From the NCBI RefSeq assembly GCF_963583255.1, contig NC_084807.1, positions 23,643,572-23,707,571 on the forward strand: DNA of 64,000 nt, written 5' to 3'. This DNA comes from Pyrus communis (Eukaryota > Streptophyta > Magnoliopsida > Rosales > Rosaceae). This document shows positions 23,751 to 35,385 of the stretch, in pieces; positions within the stretch are counted from its first letter, which is position 1, and the number at the start of each line of letters is the position of its first letter. The translations under genes were made by a program, and so were the position numbers. A model generated the notes under the pieces. It had not been told where the DNA came from. It made no database searches and was given only the letters and a program-made list of their open reading frames with translations.

Positions 23751-24646
23751 AGGGTTTGAAGTTAGTTTCTTGTGAAACAACATTAAGTTTTCTTGTAAAA
23801 TAACTCTGAATCCATATTCTATTTTATGTATTCAATCAAGTGTAGTCACTTGTTTATATGTTTGTATTGTTATATAATAGGATTAAATAACTTGTCTAGG
23901 TTTCACCTAGGCCCCTAGGCGCTAGGTTCTTATCCCCCTCCCGACTAGCTCCTAGCTTTCTAAAACATTGGGGAAATAAAATGCAAAAGAAAGAGAAAAT
24001 TTAGTCTTTTAGTTTAATTATGAGGTAAAAGTAAGAAAAAAAAAATTTGGTATGAAAAGTTATTATGGGTATATTTGGATCACATTTTCAAAATTTGATG
24101 CCTACACAATCGTGTAATTTTATGATTTACGCATTAATATAAAGGTGAACGAGAAGTGTCTTTAATTGTGACCCAAATGTGATTTTGACATGGTATAACT
24201 TTCACAAAATATATACAAAAAAGTATAGCAGAACATCATTCTTCTTCCCCTGAGTGGTAGGTTGATTGCACGAACTTGTAAAAAGAAAGTGGAACTTGGA
24301 TGGCTTTGAGTCCAAGCAAGATATTATCTTTTTCGTATTCCTAAATCAAAGTAAACCCTAGCCAACATGATCTGTAAAAATGTTTGAATTCAAGATTCCA
24401 AATAGATAAATGCGAAATTTTTTTCCCATACTTTAGATCAAATTTTAAACATAATTTAAGTTTGAAGTGGCATTTTGATTCTTATAAGGTTTTGTTCCAC
24501 CCAATATTTTAAATTTACATTATTTATTTTTCATAATTGTAACTGGTATATGCCCACACACAAAGTGTGTGTCAAATTTTGTATTTTGTTTATAAAATTG
24601 AAAGAGAGATGAAGAGAGTGAGAGAGAACGTGGGAGTGAGGAGAGA
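23751..24646. other. Intergenic, no gene recognised
   Basis: AT-rich sequence with a GA-rich end just before the solo LTR. No coding, RNA or element signal I can support beyond the CCTAGGCG-type motifs near 23895-23930. Confidence 0.45.
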
Positions 24647-24651
24647 GGAGA

Positions 24652-27062
24652 TGACACACCCCGACTAGAGTCGAGGCATGTTGGCCGTCACCCGAAGGTG
24701 ACGTAACCAAAAGTGTGAGTGATGTAAAATTGTGAATAAATTAAAACCGAAACTATAACTTATTTAACTAATAAAATGAGTGCGCAGTAGTGGGTAAAAC
24801 CCATATAATACAAATATTCAGAGCATAGATAACAAAAGAGTGCAATCAGAACTAATTAAGTACTTAGCACACAACGGAAAATTTCCTACACTTAAACAGA
24901 GATATGTCAGAATTGCCAGCTAATCCTCGTACGCCATAGAGTAATTCTACTATCTAGGACCTGGAGGGGCGAAAAATAGAAGGGTGAGTGGGCACAAAAA
25001 CAAAGGTTTATAAAACAATTTTATTTTCTGAACATACTAACCCCTCGCTGTAAAACATGTATAGTTTACATAAAATCATACTACGTATAAGTATAAAAAC
25101 AACTGTAAATAACAATGATGCCAGAAATACGCCAAACTACAATATCTCAACAATAGCATAATGAAAACAGGTTGCTCATCAATCTACGCTAGCACACAAG
25201 TCCATGCAGATAGTTTCCGACATGAACAGGACTATGGCATAATATATAAGTACTCTCTAGTGCTACAATCACGTGAAGACTAGCGATAATCGCGGTCACC
25301 TACAAGTCGGAGTTGCCTAATGCAACCTGTATGACAGGACTGACACCAACTTGGATCCAAGGTGAGCGTGCAGTGAAGAGATGAACATACACGAGAAAGA
25401 CTAGCCCTGGCCCTGGGTGAGCACTAACACCGGGGTGCAGCAATGATGAGCATACTACATAAATATAAACATGCCATAACCATTCACTGATACTAACTAA
25501 CATAATAACGTACATGTGCATCCCGTAGAAATATTCCAGCATTTCACAACAATATAACATTTCTTATAACACGTTTAATCATGGCATAATATCAATCTAA
25601 AAACAATAGTGGCATGATATGCATAAATCCATTCAAAAGCATTTGTGGAAACTATAAGGTTTATATATATATATGAAAACAAAATGCCCACTCACTAGTA
25701 TGTGGTCGGATCGTAGCCTCCTAGTTTCGCTTGACCTCATACGTCATCGGGATAATTTTCACCAATATGTGAAATAACTAAACTAATAAATTAAATAGGA
25801 CATATTCAAAAAGGGTAGTAAATCTCCCATACTTTGCTCAAACGGAAGGTTTGAATATACGAAAATGATCTACATGAAGTCACGGACCCGTACGTGTCAA
25901 GCACTCACCGGCATATGGTTGGATGCGCCCTCACGGGCTGTCTAGCCCACGGCTACACGTGCAGGCCAGTGATTGACAGAGACTGACGGACGTTAAGAAT
26001 AATCCGTCAGAATATATAGAATATTTCGTTAAATAGTAACGCAGTTACCTGATGCTGTTAGAATATTCTGTCAACTTTGACAGAATATTCTTCATCTTTT
26101 CCTATGAAATTTCAAAATCGCATATCTTCTTCATTTCTAAACTATTTTCGATGCAGTTTATATGGAAATGAAGTTTATGAAGAGTGGAACAAGATTGTAC
26201 CTTTCAAAAGTCCAAAAATGGACGGGAAATGGCCTAAAAATGCCTCAAAAGTATCGGCCTAAAACTCGACTCCTCAAACTCGCTTGTTTTGACGTTAACT
26301 CGACTCCAAACTTAGTCTAGGGACCCTAGAGAGTTGTGTAAAAGCTTCCCCACGTCCTAAAACCTTGTAACTCAGCCTGAAACTCATTGGAGGAAAACTC
26401 ACCGAGTCGGACCTTCCGAGTTGACGGTTCAAAACTTGGTGATTTCACCATCGGCTGGTACGGCTGGGTTCGTGGTTCAAGAGGAGTACAATGGTAGTGT
26501 TTTTGGATCCGATCTGTGAATGTTGATGAAGGTCCTTGTTGTTGCAGAGAGGAGAAAGTTATGGAATAAAGAGAGAAGGAGAAGAAGATGAGAGAGAGAA
26601 TGAGAGCTTTTTTTGATTGGATGAAAAGAAAAGAGAGATGGATGTTGTCTAATTGGGTGAGAGATTTGAGGATGAGAATTGATTGGTGGGTAAGTGAAAT
26701 GGGGAGCTTGGGACATTTTTTTAATGAGGAAAAAGAGATAGGGTTGTACAATTGAAATCCATGAAATCTTACATACCCTATCAAAAATAGTAGTTTTCCA
26801 GTATTGAAAATTAACACACACGTGTACCACTCTACCTATTGGTAATGTACTTTAACTGTGCGTAACTTTTTCGTTACAGATCCAATTCAGGTCTAATTTG
26901 CACTCATGCGATCGCAACAACGAATACTATTTAATTACAATAGTGAGAAAAATAATTTTAAACTAAATAACCACGTCCACATCACTTTGCCAACAAGGGC
27001 ATAAAAGTCAATTTACACACTGAGGGAGAAATTACATGGAAAATTAGGGACGGGTCGTCACA
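24652..27062. mobile_element. Solo LTR of a Ty3/gypsy-type family, 2.41 kb
   Basis: Begins TGACACACCCCGACTAG and ends GACGGGTCGTCACA, with a 5-bp duplication GGAGA on both sides (24647-24651 and 27063-27067). Sequence and motif order (gggtgagtggg, catacatgtgcatc-like, cacttac/ctcactag) follow the LTRs of the gypsy element at 36245, so it is a family member reduced to one LTR. Short frames inside are not genes. Confidence 0.88.
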
Positions 27063-27067
27063 GGAGA

Positions 27068-27894
27068 GATGTTTATTTTTTATTTGGTTTTATTTGTTTT
27101 TTATTTTTTTAAATTAGAGATGTTAAGGTCACCTGTAGATGAGACTTAAACAAAAACAATAAAATTTTTGTCTTATAAAGTTATGTTACTGCCCTTAACT
27201 TTTATGTTGTGATAGAAGACTAAATAATATTTTCACCTTCTTTTGGTTGACAAAGAGGATTCTATTAATATGTAATTTGGATAACTATTTTTAAAACAAA
27301 AAAAAATAAAAAAATGATAAAATTTTTTATTTATATTCAATTAAAAATGAATTTGAGGTTGCTGTCACTTTTTCTGATAACCACGTTATGCCATATAAGA
27401 ATTTGCATTTCAGTTGGTAAACAGTAAACGTTCTCTTTGATAACAATTAAGATAGAATTAATGTTTTTGTTGATATGAACATTTTTTTATTGTTATTATT
27501 CATGTGAAATTTTAAAAGATGCTATTAATCTTTCTCTTTGATAACAATATAGAATTGATGGCGGTTAGTGCAAAAGACCATGATGTCGTTACTTTTTATC
27601 CTTTTTATTATTCCCATTTGATAGATTAGCGTTGATAGCAAATTAAAGCATAATTTGGAACAAGATTCCAATATCTACAAACCCATCATGGGTTGTGACT
27701 AGTCGTCACGATAATGCCAAAGAAATTCAGAAATATCTAAGAATGTAACACATAAATTAGGATAAAGCACCAATGCCATGATCCCATTAGCTGTTGCCCT
27801 CTAACTGAACCATGTTATAACTCAGTTGGATCGGTAATGCTACGAAACGGTATTTTAGTATCACATAATAATTTTTGACAACTTTTTTGCTTCG
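27068..27894. other. Intergenic, AT-rich, no gene recognised
   Basis: Contains two similar stretches (tctctttgataacaattaagatagaatt and tctctttgataacaatatagaatt, near 27432 and 27532), a diverged local duplication. Nothing else could be supported. Confidence 0.4.
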
Positions 27895-28688
27895 TGTGTT
27901 TTAAGTTCCACATCAGAGAATTGAAAAATAAAATAAAATACACGATATATAAGTGTATGGTCCTACTCCTAATAATACAGATGTCTTTTGTGATAAACTC
28001 AACACAAAGGCTGGCCTTGAGAATTTGGGGTCCCTATGCGAGCCTTCGAAATGGGGCCCTAGAGTGCTCTGACTCTCGACCCTTTGTACATTGACATGTA
28101 TAAAAAAAATTCACTAAATACATGAAAAGTCTATTTCTACATCAAATATCATTAAAAATTAATATCAAAAGAAGAAATATATACAAACATTACTCAAATA
28201 TTAGTATATTACCCATCTCGCATTTTTAGATGCAAATGCACTTAATAAGTTTACATAATCTAATTTTTCAACCAATTCAAATCGAAAGAGAAGTCCCTAC
28301 CTAGTATGACAAATTCCAATCATTTTTCTATTGTTACAATGTTACTTATTACATTCAATAAATGAATGAATGTTTGGATTACAGAGACAACTAGGAAAAA
28401 TACTAAAGTGAAGAGGATAGTGATTTTCATATATGCGCCTAGGAGGGCGAAACAGATTTGAATAATTTATTATATATTATATAAACTAATTGATTTGAAC
28501 ATTTAATAATGTCATCATTTTTCAAAAAGGTGAGAGTTTTAGCCTTTTAGGTACACATAATAAAGATATGTGGTGTGATCTTAAAATAAGGTAATAAAAC
28601 TAAATAAAAATAAAAATAAAGGTGAGATTTAAGAGAGAAGCAAAAAATTAAAAATAAGATGGTGGAGACTATTTAAAGGGGAGAAGAC

Positions 28689-28733
<45 letters not shown>

Positions 28734-29490
28734 ATGGTGGGACCATCTTAAGTAAAATCGTGCAATTAAAATGATGTTGGGAATATGGTTGTCTTCTTCC
28801 TCGTGCGAGGCCAACCCTGCAACAAAAGATTGCCAAATTCTGGCTTTTACGTATAAGCCTACATAGCTCCCGCCCATCCTTGTCCAAACCCGCCTAGCTC
28901 CGCCTAAAAATTGGGGGCCCTTCTGAAGTGGGGGCCCAAGACGGGAGCCTACTCAGGCTACCCTTATGGGCGGCTCTGCTCAACACTTAGCAATAAGTAG
29001 TTAAGTTGGAATAATATCGCTATGGTTAAGAGTAGGTCAATGACTCGTCTCTCAAAATATCTAACATGATATAAGAGCGGGTTTGATTGTGGGTCTTGTG
29101 GGCCTTGTTGTGCCCGACTTACCGAGTTTAACTTAATACCTTGCTTCAACGCTTAATGTCCGATGTAGGATTAGTTTCCCATGTGGCCCAATATGTTGTG
29201 CTCACAGGGGGTGTGTTGAATATAATCTCACATCAGGAAATTGAGAAAATAAAGTAACACATATAAGTGTGTGGTTTCACTCATAATAATACTTAGGCCT
29301 TTTGTGATAAAACCCAACACCTAACAATAGGTGATTAAGTTAAGTGCGGTTAAGAGTAGGTCAATGACATGTCTCTCACACATGAGAAGGTGTGTTGAAT
29401 ATAATCCCACATCAGGAAATTGAGAAAATAAAATAACACATATAAGTGTGTGATTTCACTCCTAATAATACTTGGACTTTTAGTGATAAC
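27895..29490 (+). mobile_element. TRIM retrotransposon array with three LTR-like repeats
   Basis: A repeat of about 106 bp occurs three times: about 27895-28005, 29214-29319 (TGTTGAATAT...AACCCAACA) and 29393-29490 (same start, truncated end). A purine tract (cacagggggtg) directly precedes the second copy. A short non-coding internal part lies between copies, with a degenerate tRNA-Met-type primer motif (tgatataagagcggg near 29068). The first LTR-like copy is split from the rest by a hAT-like insertion at 28006-28978. Confidence 0.65.
28006..28978. mobile_element. hAT-like non-autonomous element, 973 bp
   Basis: An exact 8-bp duplication CTCAACAC flanks it (27998-28005 and 28979-28986). Ends AAAGGCTGGCC and GGGCGGCTCTG are imperfect inverted repeats. 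Sub-terminal stretches rich in GGGGCCC-type motifs lie at both ends. A (TA)n microsatellite of about 40 bp lies near 28693-28731. There is no transposase. Confidence 0.78.
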
Positions 29491-29674
29491 AATAGGTGAT
29501 TAAGTTAAGTGTAATTAGGAGTGAATCTTGACCTGTCTCTCGGAATATCTGACACACAAGCAACTAATAACAAAATCTTGTTACCCATAACAGATGAAGT
29601 TAACAAAAGTTTGCCCCGTAGAAACATGCAGCAGCAGGGTCTTTCCTTTTACACCCTAATCCTTTCCAACGTGC

Positions 29675-32600
29675 TCACTTTCTCGCCTGAAGGCTTAAAG
29701 CTAAGGAAACTTCATCTATTTCGGTTGTTTTCCTAATTCTCTGTAGATCATTGCTTGTTAAGCTTCCATTAGCTGCATTCCTCCTCCATGTCTCGCTCTG
29801 CTTAGGCAAATCGTGTTGGATTTTTCGAGGGCGTTTAGTTTGGATGTCTTGAGCTTTTTGGCTAGAAGAATTCATAGGCGGGGTCCCCAGATGGAGAACT
29901 GGATTCTCTGCAGAAGGGTGAAGAGGTGCCTTTACACTCTTGTTCATTGGGTCTGGAATTGTTTGAGCCTGCTGTGTTTCAAGAATGTGTATTTCTTCCA
30001 CCATCGGCTTCCAGATTCTCACTCTCGAATTAATAAACCAATTCGAAACCTGCAATATATATGTCCGAAGATAAATAGACACGGCAGGCAGCGGCAGATA
30101 TCAAATTGAGGTAAGTTTCATTCATTTACAGTGGGGAAACCATCAGAAATTGAGATAAATTTGACAGCGGCAGGCATATTGCACATCATAAAATCTAAAG
30201 GGGGCTTAGAACCAGACTGAAAGCCGAGAGGACGAATTGGAAGGTCATAAGTTCCAGGGGCAGTGCTACTATCTCCTAATAGAAATGAACCAAAGAAAGA
30301 TTGGGCCGACCTAGGCATAGCCAAGTAGGCTCGGGTACCATGCACCGAGCTCGAATCCCCCTCCTCACATTAGAAAAGAATGCTGCAAGAATCAACAACG
30401 AAAAATTGTCTCACCTGAGTTCTTGATAGGCCCGTCTGTTGAGCTAACATCAGCTTCTCAGAATCAGAAGGATAGCTGAAATGTTGAACAAAATCCAAGT
30501 CACAAGATACCAAATTACCAATTTATTGAATTGATATTCTAATTGAGCTGTTGACTTATATTAATGGAAAATGAGAAATAACTAACGGGTGCAGAAAGTG
30601 TTCAAAGAGCCAGGTCCTCAGCACAGCCACTGCATTCTCCGGGAGACCTCTCTGGGACCGGGAGACCGATTGACGAAGGTTGTTGGTGGTGGTCAACTTC
30701 AAATTCAAATGATCATTTGGGTTCTGGTTGTTCTGAAGGCCTATTACAGAAAACCCATCAGTTTCTTCATCGCCAAGCGACGTCTTGCCTCCGGATTGAA
30801 GCTTGTCTAAAATGGCATTCTTCAGGCAACCAAAGTGCTTCAAGATGGTTTTGATGGCAAGGGATATGTAAGGGGCTGCATTTCCAAGTCCATCAATGGT
30901 TTCAAACGATGCCACCACGGACTCCATTTGTTGGCAGTATAGTTTGTACCTCTTGTACACCTAGGAAACATGAGATGTGAGAACACAATTTAAGGGGACT
31001 TGGGTGCCAAAACTTTCTTTATTTGGGCCTAAAAGTCCATTGTGCCTCCACTAGACCCACAATACTATGGACAATTCAGTTATATTTCTACGTTAGCATG
31101 CAGAATGGGGTTAGGGCAATGTGTCTGATCCCTTATATTCGAGTTCAAATCTCTCTACTATTTTCTAGAAAGAAAAAAGTAATTAAATATGAGTTAAAGT
31201 TTATCCGATAATAATCGGATTCGCATAATTATCATTTATTTTTATTCTTTTCTTTATTAGACAATATATATGCTCTAATTTAACATAAAGTGGCTAATCC
31301 CTATGCAACATGAAATTTTTGAAGGGTGGCAATATCTACACTTTTTTTTTATTTTTTATCTTCCACTCACCTCAATTTTCGATCTCCAGATCGGATGAAT
31401 GGAAGAGAATTAAACTATAGAAAATGTGTGAAAGGTAAAAACTAATGTGTAGATAACATCACTATTTTTTAAATTGTTGAAAATACACGTAAACTAATTA
31501 ATTACGATACAAAATCAACTAATCAACATATGAATACAATACAACAGTTAAGTTACTAAATTCAATGATGATAGAATGTAATCCAAATCTTATTTAACAA
31601 GAAATAACATAAATGAGATAATTTGAATACAATTCGATTGAAATTAGAGAAATGCCAAGTTGACTCTCACAAAAGTGAAACTCCTAATGAATTATCTGTC
31701 ATTTTATGTTTTTTTTTTGCACAATATTTTACAATATTAACATTAAATTGTACAGTGTCAAAGAATCCTTAAACAATCTCATTTTAAAAAAAATTCCATA
31801 AAATTTTTCTTAAAATTAAGGAAAAATTTGAAATAGGTACAATTTTATAGACTACCTTTTAAAATAGATTCAATTTTTAATGACTTTTAATTTTTGAAAT
31901 AGGTCCAATTTTTAATTATTTAGACTTATTTCAAAAAACCCCTAAAATTAACTCGTGATTGGAATGGATAAGATTTGACCTAGGGCGATCCCATCCATTT
32001 ACAGATACATGGTCATGTGCCATAATCTATCACCCGATAATTAATCATGACAAGTGAAGAAAAAAATGAACAGTGGACAAAATTACAAACCAATAAGAAA
32101 CAATACACAGTTGAAAAAATTAATTTGTGACAAGACAAGACATCCTTTAGGCCATGACTACTGAACAAATCAATCATATGATGTGACTCCCCTGACATCA
32201 ACCTCATACTACATTACTACTGTGTTAAATCCAATTATCTTCCCACATTTGACCCATATTCCATCCAAAAATTCAGAAAATATTAATTTAATCAAGATTA
32301 ACATCTTAATTAGAAACATTTTTTGGTTAATTTTTGTGACATTTATATGTTCTTATCTAATAGTATATGAAATTATAAATGGGGCGTAAGAACTCTTATG
32401 GAGAAATTTTTTATCGTGTCACAAACAAAATCGATAATCAAAATGTTATAACACAATTAGATAATTTTTTTTTCAATTTTTTAAACTGTTGTATCTTTAT
32501 ATACTTGTATGACAACTGTGTTACACTAAAAAATTTCTCATAAAAAAGACCATGCATTTATGTACACGAATTATAATCTTCATTCTCACAATTTAGATTT

Positions 32601-33053
32601 GATTAAATTAAAATATTGATGATACGGAAAAGTGCAGTACGTATAATTAAAATTAATTAGTGGTGTATAATATACCTCCTCCAGCATGGTCGTCAGCCGA
32701 GAGTTCTTCATCTGAACGTCGACCCGGTGATCTTTGGCGCAAAAGCTCCAGCAGTTGGGCGGAGGAGGATCCGAGTCGGGTAGAACCGACCCGCAGAAAT
32801 CCTCGAGGAGCTGCTGGGCAGGCTTCAGAAACCTGGACCGCTTCAGTATCGAAGCGTAGCCGGTGAACGGGCCCAGAGGAACCGAGCTTCTGAGTTCTCC
32901 GGCCCGGAAAGAGACGCCGTCGTAATGGCGGGATTCGGAGAAGAGAGGCAGAGAAAACGGTGGTTGGGGTGGGTGGTTTTGGAGGGTGAAACGGAGCTTG
33001 TCTCTTCTGCTCTGTTGGGGCACGTGGAAGGCTTCCAGGCCGTCGTCCGCCAT
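29675..33053 (-). CDS. BEL1-like homeodomain transcription factor, 4 exons, 395 aa
   Basis: Minus-strand exons: 33053-32676, 30960-30587, 30475-30415, 30049-29675, all GT-AG, summing to 1188 nt. The SKY motif is at about 61-88 ([20 protein letters not shown]). The second half of the BELL domain is at about 127-181 ([20 protein letters not shown]...[10 protein letters not shown]). A TALE homeodomain is at about 227-290 ([43 protein letters not shown]), with the three-residue PYP loop extension; the usual WFINAR reads WFINSR. A VSLALSL stretch near the end resembles the ZIBEL motif. BELL proteins act in the nucleus as partners of KNOX homeodomain proteins in meristem and organ patterning. It is short for the family because the region before SKY is only about 60 residues. 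Which BLH paralogue it is I cannot say. Confidence 0.92.
31325..31472. mobile_element. MITE in intron 1 of the BEL1-like gene
   Basis: Imperfect inverted ends (GGTGGCAATATCTACAC and GTGTAGATAACATCAC) and internal motifs (ccactcacctc, gatcggatgaatgg, atgtgtgaaaggtaaaa) match the element at 60376-60524, so both belong to one family. No clear target duplication was seen here. Confidence 0.6.
32397..32539. mobile_element. MITE, Mutator-like, in intron 1 of the BEL1-like gene
   Basis: Inverted ends of about 24 bp (GGAGAAATTTTTTATCGTG on the left, CACTAAAAAATTTCTC on the right) resemble those of the element at 1530-1696. It lies about 140 bp downstream of the exon 1 donor site. No clear target duplication. 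Confidence 0.55.
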
Positions 33054-33764
33054 GGATAAGTTGTGAAGGTTTTGAAGAGAGAGAGTGAGAGAGGTGATGA
33101 AATGATGGAGGGAGTGTTTTGGTTGAGCTGGGACAGAGTGATGCAATGTTTAGCAAAGATAAATTTATACAGAGAAATAAGACAGAGGGATCGACGTGAT
33201 GGGTGAAAATATATATTTGTATATATATTATTTTGGGTACTCTCATGATCTGCATCTTTTTTATTGTTTTAAAATAATAAAATATTGATGGTAATGACAA
33301 TTTCAAAGAGAGAATGGTAGTCGTATACTATGCGATATTCTTCTATCGTGTTTGGTATTCTGAGTGGTTTAGAAAATTAACTCAATTTTGATCATATAAT
33401 AGATCTTTATGGCGGAGAATAACTTGTATTATTGAGTAATAAAACACCGGACTTTGTTATGTTTCAAAAGCAGTAAGACCAGTTAGGATTTGGTGCGGAA
33501 CAACCATTAGATTTTAGATTCAAATCGCGTGAATAATGAGATATATCTGTGACAATTTGAAATCTAGTTGTTGTCAAACATTTTGATGTTGTAACTTTGT
33601 TGTGAAAATGTGAATGGTAAAAGCGAAATTTGTTAACTCCTTGAGCAATTTGATTAAGTTTTACCGCCAAACTGTAATTCGCTTTGGTTAAATTTGGCCT
33701 ATATGAAAACAACTTAAATTGAATCAAACCCCTTGTATTAATTTTATAATTTTTTTTGTCACTT
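33054..33764. other. Upstream region of the BEL1-like gene
   Basis: The minus-strand leader region shows CTCTCTC/TTCAAAACC-type sequence close to the start codon, then AT-rich DNA. This is the likely promoter, but no specific element could be assigned. Confidence 0.4.
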
Positions 33765-33925
33765 AATACCACGATCTAGTGATATTCTTTTTTATTTATA
33801 AATAAGAGGTTTTAAGTTCGGTTCTTGCGAAAGACGAATTTGAACCATATTACTGCAAGCCTATTGTGAGGGTTAGCTCACTCCTCACATTTTTAGTGTA
33901 TATAATATCATTTGTTTAAAAAAAT
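33765..33925 (+). mobile_element. Probable tRNA-derived SINE
   Basis: About 160 bp with an A-box-like stretch (ccacgatctagtgatattc) and, about 45 bp on, a B-box-like stretch (ggttttaagttcggttc). A unique body and an AT-rich tail (tagtgtatataatatc, then a T/A run) follow. This is the plan of a plant SINE, and the sequence resembles a SINE family I associate with Rosaceae. The family name is not claimed. Confidence 0.45.
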
Positions 33926-34520
33926 TATAATTTCTTTTGCACTTGTTCTTTTTTGTTCTCACCACTTCCTATTATGGTTCCTACCCCACAATATTGCTAT
34001 TATTTAAGGGCTTATTTTTAGCTACGTTCCTAGAACTTGATTTTGATTTTATTCTGCCTTTTGAAACTCAAAGTCACAATTTTACTTCTTGAAACTCAAA
34101 ATTCTCTTTACATTACCTTGTTTATGTGATTTCCTTCCAAAAACAGTCAAATATGTTAATGTGGATAAAAAACATATTTTTAAAGACTTATTTTTAATGA
34201 GGCTCTATAAAAGTCAATTCTAAAACTTAAAAGTCGATCCTAAACTCCAAATTCGTAACTTTATCGTATAAAACTCAATATTCGTTCTCTAAAAAAATTA
34301 GGTCACTCGAAATGTGGAAGATGGGTAATATACGAGGCATGCACTTATTGTCCCTTCAGATATCCGTCTTTAATTTTACAGAGTTAGCAATTAGGAATAA
34401 AATTGCAAAACAAAATTACACAATTAACACTGCTAAAATTGAAAATTACATAATTATAGCTTAATAAGTACAAAATTTAGGGTAATACAGTGATGGAGTA
34501 AGAGATATATATGACCAATA
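33926..34520. other. Intergenic, no gene recognised
   Basis: AT-rich DNA without domains, RNA genes or clear element ends. Confidence 0.4.
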
Positions 34521-34539
34521 AATAACATTGCGATTTGCA

Positions 34540-34735
34540 GCAATGTCATATGTACGAGGTGCATGGAGTTTCTATGGAGAAATGGGTGAACTTCTCCCTG
34601 TAAACTGCAATAAAAATCAATGTCGTAGGTAAATGTCATCATATGTACGAGGTGCATTGAGTTTCTGTGGAGAAATGGGTGGACTTCTCCCTGTGAACTG
34701 CAATAAGAATCAATGTCGTAGGTAAATGTCATTTT
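34540..34735. repeat. 93-bp tandem duplication, two copies
   Basis: The unit from catatgtacgaggtgcat to tcgtaggtaaatgtcat occurs twice head to tail with a few substitutions. Because 93 is a multiple of 3, the minus-strand frame stays open and repeats MTFTYDID.YCS.QGEVHPF, but nothing indicates a protein. Confidence 0.9.
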
Positions 34736-34840
34736 CATTTTCGACTAGTACTAGGTTACTCGCTAGTAGCTAGCAATGTTTGAAAAATGTCCAAATTATA
34801 GGATAATGACTTAACTAGAGTAGTGTATTGGCAATGGCTA

Positions 34841-35110
34841 AGGCTATCTCCAACCGAAGGAGGGTCAGATGGCTCGTTTTAGCCATCTGACCCTCTAAGA
34901 AATTAATATTTTAATGAACAGTGCATGATCATATTTTTTACCATCTTCAACCGATGACCAAAATGTTATAAGGCCAAACATAGCCTTGTGATAAAAAACC
35001 ATCTCCAACCGAGGACCAAAGGATCATAGGACCAAATATAATTTATTATTTAAATTTAAAAATTACAACAACTTAAATTTAAAAACTACGACATATATAT
35101 TTCAAGTCAA
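34841..35110. mobile_element. Partial copy of the 23060-type MITE
   Basis: The left end AGGCTATCTCCAACCGAAGG and internal motifs (ggctcgttttagcca, atattttaatgaacagt, catgatcatattt, ccatctccaaccgagga, aatataatttattattt) match 23060-23290. The matching right end is missing; a poly-A run at about 35130-35157 follows. Confidence 0.7.
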
Positions 35111-35385
35111 ATGTGGGTGGTTTTATTTAGAGTATAAAAAAAAAAAAAAAAAAAAAAGGAAGTGAAGAATTAAACCCTAATCCAAAAACATGAAAACAAT
35201 GTTTTAAAATACCAATCATGCCCCTAAGATTTTAGGCTTTTAATGGAACCTAACCCTCACAACTCCAACAAAATTTAACATGTGTCATAAGCTCTACCCA
35301 TCTTCAACTATTTCTGCAGAATCAGTTTTGAAACTATATGTAGAATAAGTTTGTCTCATTTATTACTATAATCAATTCAATCAGT

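Noticed and set aside
26326..26830. 163- and 117-codon minus-strand frames
   Set aside because: They lie within the solo LTR, have no domain, and are low-complexity (Ser/Leu/Phe/His).
28669..28887. Minus-strand frames with Tyr/Ile repeats
   Set aside because: They are translations of a (TA)n microsatellite inside a hAT-like element.
32653..33306. A 217-codon frame overlapping BEL1-like exon 1
   Set aside because: It is an alternative frame over the same exon; the SKY motif and splice phase support the 33053 start.
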